Part shown: positions 1-9,023 of the stretch, piece by piece
Layout of the letters: every line of letters begins with the position of its first letter
Position numbering within the stretch: the first letter of the stretch is position 1
NCBI RefSeq assembly: GCF_010500925.1
Contig: NZ_QVMG01000001.1
Coordinates: forward strand, 1-64,000
From: Parabacteroides sp. 52
GTDB taxonomy: Bacteria > Bacteroidota > Bacteroidia > Bacteroidales > Tannerellaceae
Length of the DNA stretch: 64,000 nt
Direction of reading: 5' to 3'
The notes under the pieces: generated by a model
Databases searched by the model: none
What the model saw: only the letters and a program-made list of their open reading frames with translations
Told to the model about the DNA's origin: nothing
Translations under genes and position numbers: made by a program

Positions 1-77
1 GCTTTAGTCCCTTTTCCTTGTGCATAACAACGCAGCACTTGTCGAATCTTTTGCATACTAATTTGTTTATTGGCCAT
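1..77 (-). CDS. istA: IS21-family transposase IstA, N-terminal fragment cut by the window edge
   Basis: The reverse complement reads from an ATG at 77-75 as MANKQISMQKIRQVLRCYAQ and continues with GKGTK to the window edge. This is the usual N-terminus of Bacteroidetes IS21 IstA proteins, the start of the helix-turn-helix that binds the element ends. IstA is the DDE transposase; the AAA+ helper IstB normally follows in the same operon and would lie outside the window. Only about 25 codons are visible, so whether the gene is intact cannot be judged. Confidence 0.75.
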   Translation of the reverse strand, partial: MANKQISMQKIRQVLRCYAQGKGTK

Positions 78-156
78 AAATCATGTTTTCTTAAAATCTG
101 TTTAAAGAAACAACTTTAAGAAGGCTCAACAACAACTAACAAATGACTCTTTTGAA

Positions 157-227
157 GGGGATCAATTTCAATTGGCAAACGGGGGCAATTTCAATTGGCG
201 GAGGGGATCAGTTTCGATTGGCGAACA
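157..227. repeat. Three direct repeats at the IS21 terminus (transposase binding sites)
   Basis: Three consecutive copies of 22-25 bp (157-180, 181-202, 203-227) share a GGGG start and the core CARTTTCRATTGGC. Multiple terminal repeats inside the inverted ends are a known property of the IS21 family and bind the transposase. Confidence 0.7.
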
Positions 228-432
228 GGGGTCAACGAGGAGAGGATTTTCCACCGGTAAAGAATCTCTTTTTTTGTCTCAACCTCGCCGAACTGGAGGA
301 GTTGAAGACTCTTCTTTTTATCCACAAAAGGAAAGAGGATCCGTGTGAGAAACAATTAGCCCTTTTGCATATATTCGCTAATTAAACAGAACATTCTGTA
401 AATCTTTATAAAAAACGAAAACAGGGGATGAA

Positions 433-454
433 ATACCTACAAATGGGTATACCC
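433..454 (+). promoter_or_regulatory. Near-palindromic operator candidate upstream of eno
   Basis: The sequence ATACCTACAAATGGGTAT (433-450) has inverted ends ATACC/GGTAT and overlaps the 10-bp palindrome GGGTATACCC (445-454). Its centre lies about 45 bp before the predicted eno start point, where an activator would sit, and no -33 TTG is visible at the promoter. Related 18-mers occur upstream of pflB. The regulator is not identified. Confidence 0.4.
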
Positions 455-472
455 CGGATGCCCTGTATTTCT

Positions 473-480
473 TAATTTTG
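473..480 (+). promoter_or_regulatory. eno promoter, -7 box
   Basis: TAATTTTG matches the Bacteroidetes -7 consensus TAnnTTTG, 24 bp before the eno start codon. No convincing -33 TTG is present, which suits an activator-dependent promoter. Confidence 0.55.
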
Positions 481-501
481 CATCCGTATTAAAATATATA
501 A

Positions 502-1785
<1,284 letters not shown>

Positions 1786-1842
1786 ATAGAAGTAAATATA
1801 ATCACATAATTGCTAATTTATTAACCAGGATCTGGAACAAAG

Positions 1843-1876
1843 AAAGAGAGTTGTCTGATGGACTTCTCTCTTTTTT
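1843..1876 (+). terminator. Rho-independent terminator after eno
   Basis: The stem AAGAGAG/CTCTCTT encloses a short loop and is followed by a run of T, about 60 bp after the eno stop codon. Confidence 0.75.
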
Positions 1877-1944
1877 CTTGTTTGCCGTGTTCTCGAAACA
1901 CTTATCTGGGGGCATCCTCCGGCTACTATCTTATAAATTAGTAT

Positions 1945-1952
1945 TATTTTTG
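1945..1952 (+). promoter_or_regulatory. Putative copA promoter, -7 box
   Basis: TATTTTTG fits TAnnTTTG and lies about 97 bp before the chosen copA start codon. No clear -33 element is seen. Confidence 0.4.
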
Positions 1953-2048
1953 TTCCATAAACCATTCGCATTGCTTTTTTGCCGGGTGAGAGCCCATAAT
2001 AGAATGAATTTATGAGTGATAAATACATTATACTATCGCCTGTTTAAA

Positions 2049-4262
2049 ATGAATAAAGAGAATCGAAAAGAAACATTTCCGGTATTGGAGATGAGTTGTG
2101 CTGCTTGTGCTGCCAGAGTAGAACAGATTATAAATGCCCTGCCGGGTGTAGAGGAGGCGACCGTGAATTTCGCTGCATCCCAGGTGAGGGTTAACTATCA
2201 TCCGGAAAAGACTTCTCCCCAAAAGATCCGGGAGGCAGTCCGGGAAGGAGGATATGATTTATTTATAGAAAAGGAAGAGGAAGAAGCCGAAGTCCTGGAA
2301 GAATTGTATGCCGAGAAAGAACAGATACTTAAGAGACGTACGCTTTGGGCGGTTATATTGGCTCTGCCTATTGCTGTGATCGGCATGTTTTTTATGCATA
2401 TGCCGTATGCCAACGAAGTCATGTGGCTACTTTCCACCCCTGTTGTATTCTGGCTTGGCAGAGACTTCTTTGTCAATGCCTGGAAACAGGCCAAACACCA
2501 TACGGCCAATATGGACACTTTGGTGGCTTTGAGTACAAGCATAGCTTATTTGTTCAGTGTATTCAATACGCTCTTCCCGGCATTCTGGATTCAGCGAGGT
2601 GTTCAACCCCATGTTTATTTCGAGGCTTCCGCTGTAATCATTGCTTTTATTCTTTTGGGACGTTTATTGGAGGAGAGGGCCAAAGGCAATACCTCTTCGG
2701 CTATAAAAAAACTGATAGGCTTACAACCCAAAACGGTAACGGTTCTTTCGACTGACGGACAAGAACGGCAAATCCCCATCAAAGAGGTGATTGTAGGAGA
2801 TATATTACTTGTGAAACCGGGTGAGAAGATCGCTGTCGACGGTTGGGTAACCGAAGGATCGTCCTATGTGGATGAGAGCATGCTTAGCGGTGAACCGGTG
2901 CCTGTCTTGAAAGAAACAAACCATAAAGTGTTTGCCGGAACCATCAACCAGAAAGGAAGTTTCCGCTTTCAGGCAGAGAAAGTAGGGTCAGAGACTATGC
3001 TTGCCCAAATTATCCGCATGGTACAGGAAGCACAAGGTAGCAAAGCTCCTGTGCAAAAGCTGGTGGATAAAATAGCCGCTGTCTTTGTTCCTATAGTGAT
3101 CAGCATCGCTCTTCTTTCTTTTCTGTTGTGGCTTGTATTGGATCCCGTGAACGGGTTTACCCACGGTTTGTTGGCCCTGGTGACAGTCTTGATAATAGCC
3201 TGTCCCTGCGCTTTAGGATTGGCAACCCCTACGGCTATTATGGTAGGTATAGGAAAAGGGGCGGAAAAGGGAATTTTGATTAAAGATGCCGAAAGCCTGG
3301 AGTCAGCCCAAAGAGTAAATACTGTCATTTTGGACAAGACTGGCACCCTTACGGAAGGAAAACCTCAGGTGATAGATATACTTTGGGCGGATGATACCCC
3401 CGATCGTTTAAAGAGTATTTTATTAAGTATTGAAAAACAATCGGAGCATCCGTTGGCAGAAGCGGTGGTTCGTTTTTTCCATGACGAAGCAGAAGAGGCG
3501 GTCGACGATTTTGAAAGCGTGACGGGGAAAGGAGTGAAAGGAAGGGTTAACGGACAGACCTTTTATGTAGGAAACAAACGTTTACTTACAGAAAATCATA
3601 TTCTAATAGATAAGGATTTGGAAAAAAAGGCTGCTGAGTTTACTGCAGCATCTAACACCGTCATAGGCTTTGCCGATACCGAACGTGTACTGGCCCTATT
3701 AGCCATAGCCGATAAGATAAAAGAAAGTTCCGTATACGCTGTATACCAGTTGTTACACTCCGGTATAGAGGTCTATATGCTTACCGGAGATACCGAAGCG
3801 GCAGCCGCTAAAATAGCTTCTCAGGCTGGTATCTGCCACTATAAAGCCGGTGTATTGCCACAGGAGAAAGCCGCCTTTGTACAGCAACTTCAAGCCGAAG
3901 GCCATACTGTGGCCATGGTGGGAGACGGTATTAACGACAGTGCGGCATTGGCACAGGCCGACCTCAGTATCGCCATGGGCAAAGGCAGTGATATCGCTAT
4001 CGATGTGGCAAAGATGACTCTTATCTCTTCTGACTTGAACAAGATTCCGGAAGCCATTCGTTTGTCGAAACAAACCGTAGCCACCATCCGGCAGAACCTG
4101 TTTTGGGCCTTTATATACAATCTGATCGGAATACCTCTTGCCGCAGGTATTCTTTATCCATTAAACGGATTTTTATTGAACCCGATGATTGCCGGAGCCG
4201 CCATGGCTCTCAGCAGTGTAAGTGTGGTGACAAATAGTTTGCGCCTGAAGTGGAAGAAATAA
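2049..4262 (+). CDS. copA: Cu(+)-exporting P1B-type ATPase with one HMA domain
   Basis: This inner-membrane pump exports monovalent copper (possibly silver) using ATP. From the chosen start the protein has 737 residues. An N-terminal heavy-metal domain carries Cys17-x-x-Cys20 (MSCAAC). The membrane CPC motif is at 385-387 (ACPCALGLATP). The phosphorylated Asp429 lies in DKTGTLTEG, His-Pro of the N-domain is at 467-468, and the hinge GDGIND is at 625-630. The last membrane helices carry YN (690-691) and MALSS, the marks of the Cu(+) subtype. An ATG 33 bp upstream is in frame, but the extra residues (INTLYYRLFK) do not look like the family start, so 2049 is preferred. No chaperone or CueR-like regulator is adjacent. 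Confidence 0.93.
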   Translation: MNKENRKETFPVLEMSCAACAARVEQIINALPGVEEATVNFAASQVRVNYHPEKTSPQKIREAVREGGYDLFIEKEEEEAEVLEELYAEKEQILKRRTLWAVILALPIAVIGMFFMHMPYANEVMWLLSTPVVFWLGRDFFVNAWKQAKHHTANMDTLVALSTSIAYLFSVFNTLFPAFWIQRGVQPHVYFEASAVIIAFILLGRLLEERAKGNTSSAIKKLIGLQPKTVTVLSTDGQERQIPIKEVIVGDILLVKPGEKIAVDGWVTEGSSYVDESMLSGEPVPVLKETNHKVFAGTINQKGSFRFQAEKVGSETMLAQIIRMVQEAQGSKAPVQKLVDKIAAVFVPIVISIALLSFLLWLVLDPVNGFTHGLLALVTVLIIACPCALGLATPTAIMVGIGKGAEKGILIKDAESLESAQRVNTVILDKTGTLTEGKPQVIDILWADDTPDRLKSILLSIEKQSEHPLAEAVVRFFHDEAEEAVDDFESVTGKGVKGRVNGQTFYVGNKRLLTENHILIDKDLEKKAAEFTAASNTVIGFADTERVLALLAIADKIKESSVYAVYQLLHSGIEVYMLTGDTEAAAAKIASQAGICHYKAGVLPQEKAAFVQQLQAEGHTVAMVGDGINDSAALAQADLSIAMGKGSDIAIDVAKMTLISSDLNKIPEAIRLSKQTVATIRQNLFWAFIYNLIGIPLAAGILYPLNGFLLNPMIAGAAMALSSVSVVTNSLRLKWKK

Positions 4263-4278
4263 GGAAATAAACGCGGCC

Positions 4279-5415
4279 TTATATCACTACCTTCTTCGTT
4301 ATTTTATGCAGACTCATTATCCAGGTTACCAATAAGGAGAGAACAAAGGATAAGCATGCAATCAACAGAATTTTCACAAAAGCAGGCACCTGCATATGCG
4401 GGTATATAAGATCATAAGCGAACTGCACCAGGATAAAATGACAAAGATAGATGCCAAAGGTCAGTGAGGCTGTCTTTGTTAAGAGGGGAGAGGGCTTGAT
4501 CTTTATTTTCTGTATAAGGATGAATACAGAGAATGTCATCAGAAATACATTGATACCCGAAAAATACCAGATAATCTCCAAATTGGCATAACTGCCGGGA
4601 TGATATTGTTGTGTGAGGATAAATCCACCGGCTGTAATGACATAACCTACCAGGAAAAGAGGTATTGCGACAGCCAATGTCCGCTTCCAACTCCATTGGA
4701 AGGGATATTTCACCAGGTAATAAGCCAAAACAATATAACCCAGGAAACCGGAAAAATAATAAAACAAGCCGTAGGCATTCCAATCGCATATACCTAATAT
4801 ACCCATATTGCCATAATTACCGGTATAACCCAATAAAGGGGCAAACATTTGCACATAAGGCAAACACATGCTGATGATCCAGATGCCTAGAAAATATTGG
4901 ATATCCTTTTTCCCCGCTTGATTAAGCCAGGCACTGATGATGGGCATAAACAGGTAGAGACCGATCAACATATATAGATACCAAAGCGGAGTCGTGTCGT
5001 AATTGAAGTTGAAAAGGAAAAGATACAACTTCTGAAATGTCTTCGCAGGTGTATAGTCTTCCATTAGGATATTCGGACTGACAATCTCTATACCCGAATT
5101 CACATAAAGGTAATAGAGGATAGGTAATGCCAGCGACCAGAAAACAAAGGGTAATAATAATCTCTTGGCCCGCTTGGAATAAAACGTAGGCATATCCATA
5201 TGAACCGGTAATAACAATACGCCTGACATCATCACAAACAAAGGCACACAGGAACGGACAAAACTGCCGATGAATGCTCCGGTTAGGAATTCAGCGTGAT
5301 TATTCTCAAACTGCCCCACAAACGGATCGCAGGAATGGGATAAAATAACTAAAAAACAGGCGATTACCCGTAGTAAATCAACCCATACTATGTGCTCTCT
5401 CTTTGTTGTTTGCAT
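4279..5415 (-). CDS. Acyltransferase family 3 membrane protein
   Basis: This integral membrane protein of 378 residues has about ten hydrophobic helices. Its N-terminus reads DLLRVIACFLVILSHS (13-28), the typical first helix of the acyltransferase-3 (OafA/WecH-like) family, with His27 at the place of the family's conserved active-site histidine. Such enzymes O-acylate surface sugars or other extracytoplasmic acceptors. The substrate cannot be told, because neither neighbour (copA, nitroreductase) is a glycan gene. The gene is convergent with copA and is probably transcribed alone; a weak -7-like box (TACTTTCG, one mismatch) lies at 5449-5456 on the minus strand. Confidence 0.85.
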   Translation of the reverse strand: MQTTKREHIVWVDLLRVIACFLVILSHSCDPFVGQFENNHAEFLTGAFIGSFVRSCVPLFVMMSGVLLLPVHMDMPTFYSKRAKRLLLPFVFWSLALPILYYLYVNSGIEIVSPNILMEDYTPAKTFQKLYLFLFNFNYDTTPLWYLYMLIGLYLFMPIISAWLNQAGKKDIQYFLGIWIISMCLPYVQMFAPLLGYTGNYGNMGILGICDWNAYGLFYYFSGFLGYIVLAYYLVKYPFQWSWKRTLAVAIPLFLVGYVITAGGFILTQQYHPGSYANLEIIWYFSGINVFLMTFSVFILIQKIKIKPSPLLTKTASLTFGIYLCHFILVQFAYDLIYPHMQVPAFVKILLIACLSFVLSLLVTWIMSLHKITKKVVI

Positions 5416-5504
5416 ATTGTCTTTCTTTTTGAGATATTAAAAACCGCACGAAAGTACAGAAATAATCTCTTTCCCGGAAGGAAAACAGGAGAGTAAATAA
5501 AAGT

Positions 5505-5592
5505 GCCGATAACTATCGACACAATTGCCGATATATATCAGCACAATTGCCGACGATTATCAGCACAATTGCCGACAATTGTCAGCAATTTT
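5505..5592. repeat. Array A: four 22-bp hairpin units
   Basis: There are exactly four tandem 22-bp units (5505-5526, 5527-5548, 5549-5570, 5571-5592). Each is a 16-nt near-palindrome of the form GCCGA-N6-TCAGC followed by a spacer (ACAATT three times, AATTTT once). The array sits between the divergent starts of the acyltransferase and nitroreductase genes. The same architecture recurs at three other places in the window, and the 16-mer GCCGATATATATCAGC is identical in arrays A and B. Confidence 0.9.
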
Positions 5593-5667
5593 ATTCCCAG
5601 GCAACTTTTCCGCTTCCTTCCTTGTTCTATAAACACATAGAACTAAAAACGTCAAAAATATATTCGG

Positions 5668-6267
5668 ATGAAAAATTTGAAAAAAGCGATAGAAAGTCGC
5701 AGAACCTATTACAGTCTAAGTGATAAAAGTCCGATCTCGAACGAAGAGATCAAGGAGTTAATCGATTTTGCTGTCTTGAATGTACCTTCCGCATTTAATT
5801 CCCAATCGACCCGGGTGGTTCTATTGTTGAACGAGAACCATAAAAAACTCTGGGATATTGTAAAGGATGTGTTGAAGAAGAGAATATCCGTAGAAGCCTT
5901 TCAAGCAACAGAAGCTAAGATAGACGGAGCATTCGCTTCCGGCCACGGAACGGTGCTTTTCTTTGAAGACGAAGCGGTGGTAGAAGGATTACAAAAGAAA
6001 TTCCCCAGTTATAGTCAACATTTCCCGGTTTGGTCTCAACATACATCAGCCATGCATCAGTTTGCCATCTGGACATTGTTGAAAGAGGCCGGTATGGGTG
6101 CCTCTTTGCAACATTACAACCCTTTGATAGATGAAGAGGTTATCCGGACCTGGAAATTGAATCCCCGGTGGAAGTTAGTGGCTCAGATGCCTTTCGGTAT
6201 CCCGGTGAGTGAGCCGGCAGCAAAAGAATTTCAACCTTTGGAAAACAGAAGTATGGTGTTTATTTGA
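5668..6267 (+). CDS. Frm2-like nitroreductase family protein
   Basis: This 199-residue FMN-dependent oxidoreductase belongs to the nitroreductase superfamily. The N-terminal pattern SRRTYYSL (10-17), the FMN-loop NSQST (44-48) and the later stretch HFPVWSQHTSAMHQFAIW match the subgroup of fungal Frm2/Hbn1 and bacterial homologues rather than classical NfsB. The physiological substrate is unknown; the family reduces nitroaromatics in vitro and has been linked to redox and lipid signalling in yeast. The gene stands alone behind repeat array A and is convergent with the PepSY gene. Confidence 0.85.
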   Translation: MKNLKKAIESRRTYYSLSDKSPISNEEIKELIDFAVLNVPSAFNSQSTRVVLLLNENHKKLWDIVKDVLKKRISVEAFQATEAKIDGAFASGHGTVLFFEDEAVVEGLQKKFPSYSQHFPVWSQHTSAMHQFAIWTLLKEAGMGASLQHYNPLIDEEVIRTWKLNPRWKLVAQMPFGIPVSEPAAKEFQPLENRSMVFI

Positions 6268-6282
6268 CACATGAGAAAACAG

Positions 6283-6328
6283 GGAAGGGGGCTCTCCATT
6301 TTAGGATTGAGTCCCCTTCTTCTTTTTG
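6283..6328. terminator. Shared hairpin terminator between convergent genes
   Basis: GAAGGGG and CCCCTTC form a stem extended by CTC/GAG. It overlaps the stop codon of the minus-strand PepSY gene and is followed by a T-rich stretch on the plus strand, so it probably ends the nitroreductase transcript. Confidence 0.5.
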
Positions 6329-7869
6329 TGTTGTCTTCGGTAAATAACATATCCGGTGATAAAGACAATCAGAAAAAAGATACCGGAAAAGAAAACATAA
6401 AGATCCCCCCATAAACCGGGCAGGAATGTATATATTCTGCCCACATGTATTTCCAGGCATAGGTGCCAAAGAGAGATGCGTCCTTCTTTCAAAGCCTCAG
6501 GCATACGGGCAAAAGAATCATTCTTGCCCCGGACTCTCGCTCCCGGTCCGTATTCGAAAACAACCTGTTTGTTTTTAAAATCAGCGGAATAACCACTGAC
6601 GGCATTTGTCAGTGTCGGCATTCCCGGTCGTTTTCGTTCCATCTTTTTACCGGTGAAATAGTCGAAGCTTTCGCCTGTTTTTTTATTCCATAGATAGATA
6701 CCACTGAAAGAGGCGGTTATCCAGGTCGTGGAATCCTGTTGACAGAATACATTTACTCCCATGACACTAACGGGAGGTGCCTGGTGTATTTTCTGCGGGG
6801 GAAGGTCCGGATTCTCAAACCGGTAGAACCCTTCGGATGAATAGAGTATCCATTCTTTGTCATGAGGGTCGTAGCGCAGGCAGCGTAGCTTATCAAACCA
6901 GGGGTTTGTATTGTCTAAGACCGAACCCGGAACCGGCTTTGTTTTTGCCCGGATAATCGCAATCAATAAGGGAGGACGCAGAAACATGCCGGAAACTCCC
7001 AGGATCAGGAAAAAAACAAAAAAGAAAGCGCCGATTTTATTGTGCCACTTCAATGACGATGTAAACAGGGAACGACTGCGTTGGGCATCTTCTCCTTTTC
7101 TCTTTTTCCGTTTAATAAAGGAAGGACAAAGAAACAAAAGGATTCCCGTTATGCACAGGAGAATAACCAGGAGCCCCAGGATGTCTACTATCACTTTGCC
7201 GGTTATGCCGAATAATTCCCCACTATGCAATGTCCATAATGTCCGGAATACGGTGGATTCTTTTTGGTACCCTTCCGGTGCAGGCAGTTCTTTTTTCTCG
7301 AATCGGGTGAAAGGATAGGTCGCTATATAGAGATGCGAACGGGTCATCAAGACCAAACTGTCTCCCTGAGTGGCAAGGTCTGTGAATCTTTCTGTATCTC
7401 CAATGAGGTGCGATTGGTTTATCCATGTATGTGTTGTCCGGTCCAGTTTATACAGATCGAATGTAGTCACAGCATAATATATATCTTCCTGAGTCCGGAT
7501 GATGTTATTGACAATCCTGTTGTCGGCCCCTTCTTTCATTCCTTGTACAAAAGGTTGAAAATGGCGGTGTTCCGGATCCGTCAACCAAATACCGCTTCCG
7601 CCGAATAAGAAGACCGTGTCTGCAGATACCTGTATGCTGCTTTTGATCGATCCGTTATTCCAGTTAGCGTACTGATACGTAGACGGCAGGAGGGTGCGGG
7701 GCATATCAACCGAAGAGATCGCCCGGCGGTGGTTCAGGAAAATACCTGAAGTGGCAAACAGCAAGAGGCAAAAGGCAAAGGGTAATCCTACCCATTTATG
7801 CCATTTTTTCATTTGGCGGGAGGAGGATCTTGTATTGTTGTATTTCGGGGGATTCTTCATTTTATCCAT
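6301..7869 (-). CDS. PepSY-associated transmembrane protein
   Basis: This 522-residue membrane protein belongs to the PepSY_TM family. A basic N-terminus leads into the first helix (about 27-47, GLPFAFCLLLFATSGIFLNH). A large extracytoplasmic part follows, then helices near 226-250 and 280-300, and a last helix near 490-510 followed by a basic tail (YRRQHKKKKG). The conserved W-H-x-W motif WHKWVG (23-28) before helix 1 and WHNKIGAF before helix 3 are typical. Members of the family are thought to act as inner-membrane redox or iron-reductase-like components, often near siderophore receptors. Here the partner is the CDF transporter gene 17 bp upstream, so a metal-related role is inferred only. 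Confidence 0.8.
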   Translation of the reverse strand: MDKMKNPPKYNNTRSSSRQMKKWHKWVGLPFAFCLLLFATSGIFLNHRRAISSVDMPRTLLPSTYQYANWNNGSIKSSIQVSADTVFLFGGSGIWLTDPEHRHFQPFVQGMKEGADNRIVNNIIRTQEDIYYAVTTFDLYKLDRTTHTWINQSHLIGDTERFTDLATQGDSLVLMTRSHLYIATYPFTRFEKKELPAPEGYQKESTVFRTLWTLHSGELFGITGKVIVDILGLLVILLCITGILLFLCPSFIKRKKRKGEDAQRSRSLFTSSLKWHNKIGAFFFVFFLILGVSGMFLRPPLLIAIIRAKTKPVPGSVLDNTNPWFDKLRCLRYDPHDKEWILYSSEGFYRFENPDLPPQKIHQAPPVSVMGVNVFCQQDSTTWITASFSGIYLWNKKTGESFDYFTGKKMERKRPGMPTLTNAVSGYSADFKNKQVVFEYGPGARVRGKNDSFARMPEALKEGRISLWHLCLEIHVGRIYTFLPGLWGDLYVFFSGIFFLIVFITGYVIYRRQHKKKKGTQS

Positions 7870-7886
7870 ATAAAAAAAACGCCTGT

Positions 7887-8813
7887 TTATAACATGTCTT
7901 TATCTATTCCGAATTTCTCTTCTGCATGACATTTGCCTTCCGGTTCGATATGCACAACGATGTCGTATACATTTTCTACAGCGTCTTTTATGCTTTGTTC
8001 CACCGCATCGGCAATGGCATGGGCCTCCTGCAGGGAGATGTTGCCATCCGCCTCAATATCCAGGTCTATCATATACATATTCCCCATTTGGCGGGAACGG
8101 ACCCGGTGGGCATTGGTTGCTCCGGGGACCCGGTCTACGGCTTCAAATATTTTTTCATAAACCGATTCATCTTTCACTCCATCCATCAATTCGACATTGG
8201 AGTCCATAAAAATACCAATCGATGTTTTAATAATAAAAATGCTGATAATCAACCCGGTGATTGTATCCAGGATCGGAAGATGTAATATAAAGGTGAAAAA
8301 GAGCCCAAGCAAAACACCGATCGAGATAATCACATCGTTCTGCATGTTTTTGGCATTGGCGATGAGCAATGAACTGTTTATCTTTTTCCCTTGTCGCATC
8401 TGGTAGTATGCCAATCCCCACTTACTGAAAATAGAAAAGAGCGTGACATAAAGAGCCAGCATGCCGGGAAGAACTCTCGGCTCGGAAGAAAATATCCGTT
8501 GTACGGAAGAAAGTAACATTTGCATCCCGGCATAAAAGATTACCAGGGAGAGGATCTTTGTGGCTATGCTTTCCGCTTTTTCATATCCGTACACATATTT
8601 CCGGCTGGGAGGTTTGTTGATTATACGGGCGGTAAAAATCATTACAATAGAAATAATTACATCGGTGGCGGAGTCGATGCCATCCCCTAAAACAGCCAGG
8701 CTGCCTGATAATAGACCGATGGTGATTTTAGCAACGGATAATATACTGTTCCCAATCGTACTGATCCAGGAGGTGCGGATTAATACTTTTTCTCTTGAAG
8801 CGGGTTGATGCAT
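7887..8813 (-). CDS. Cation diffusion facilitator (CDF) metal transporter
   Basis: This 308-residue inner-membrane antiporter exports divalent cations such as Zn, Fe or Mn against protons. About six helices occupy residues 15-205, with the metal-site pattern GDGIDSATD in helix 2 (D-x-x-x-D). A cytoplasmic alpha-beta domain (about 210-295) carries the HRVRSRQMG and DLDIEADGNISLQEAH patterns typical of the family. The C-terminus is His/Cys-poor apart from HIEPEGKCHAEE. It is the first gene of a two-gene operon with the PepSY protein. Metal specificity cannot be read from the sequence with confidence. Confidence 0.92.
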   Translation of the reverse strand: MHQPASREKVLIRTSWISTIGNSILSVAKITIGLLSGSLAVLGDGIDSATDVIISIVMIFTARIINKPPSRKYVYGYEKAESIATKILSLVIFYAGMQMLLSSVQRIFSSEPRVLPGMLALYVTLFSIFSKWGLAYYQMRQGKKINSSLLIANAKNMQNDVIISIGVLLGLFFTFILHLPILDTITGLIISIFIIKTSIGIFMDSNVELMDGVKDESVYEKIFEAVDRVPGATNAHRVRSRQMGNMYMIDLDIEADGNISLQEAHAIADAVEQSIKDAVENVYDIVVHIEPEGKCHAEEKFGIDKDML

Positions 8814-8840
8814 GAACGATTTTTTATTCGATTAAATGTA

Positions 8841-8848
8841 CAAAGATA
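8841..8848 (-). promoter_or_regulatory. Promoter of the CDF-PepSY operon, -7 box
   Basis: On the minus strand the box reads TATCTTTG (TAnnTTTG), about 28 bp before the CDF start codon. Confidence 0.5.
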
Positions 8849-9023
8849 AAACTTCCTGTTGGAAAACATATTTATTCTTTTCTGCCTGTCTCTTTTGTTA
8901 GGGAGTAAATGACAAAAAAATAGCTGTTCAATCCTTTGTCTAAGAAGGAATAAGGTTAAGAATTACTAATTTGCGTAACAACAAAGGTCTTTTTTCGTTT
9001 TATAATAAAATAGCTACTTTTAC

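Larger units (their letters stand above)
1..234 (-). mobile_element. End of an IS21-family insertion sequence (element continues left of the window)
   Basis: The start of an istA-like transposase gene reads leftwards off the window edge. Between that start codon and position 234 lie three imperfect direct repeats of the type expected at IS21-family termini. Read from the outside, the element begins TGACCCCTG, so its last bases on this strand are GGGGTCA with the terminal CA typical of IS21. The other end and the target duplication are outside the window. The boundary at 234 is inferred from the last repeat and the terminal CA. Confidence 0.75.

Noticed and set aside
143..385. 80-codon open frame at the left edge
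   Set aside because: Its first 30 codons run through the IS21 terminal repeats. The rest matches nothing I know and at best is a gene remnant.
5505..5592. CRISPR array reading of the 22-bp repeats
   Set aside because: Units are contiguous with 6-nt AT spacers, not 25-40 nt unique spacers, and no cas gene is in the window.
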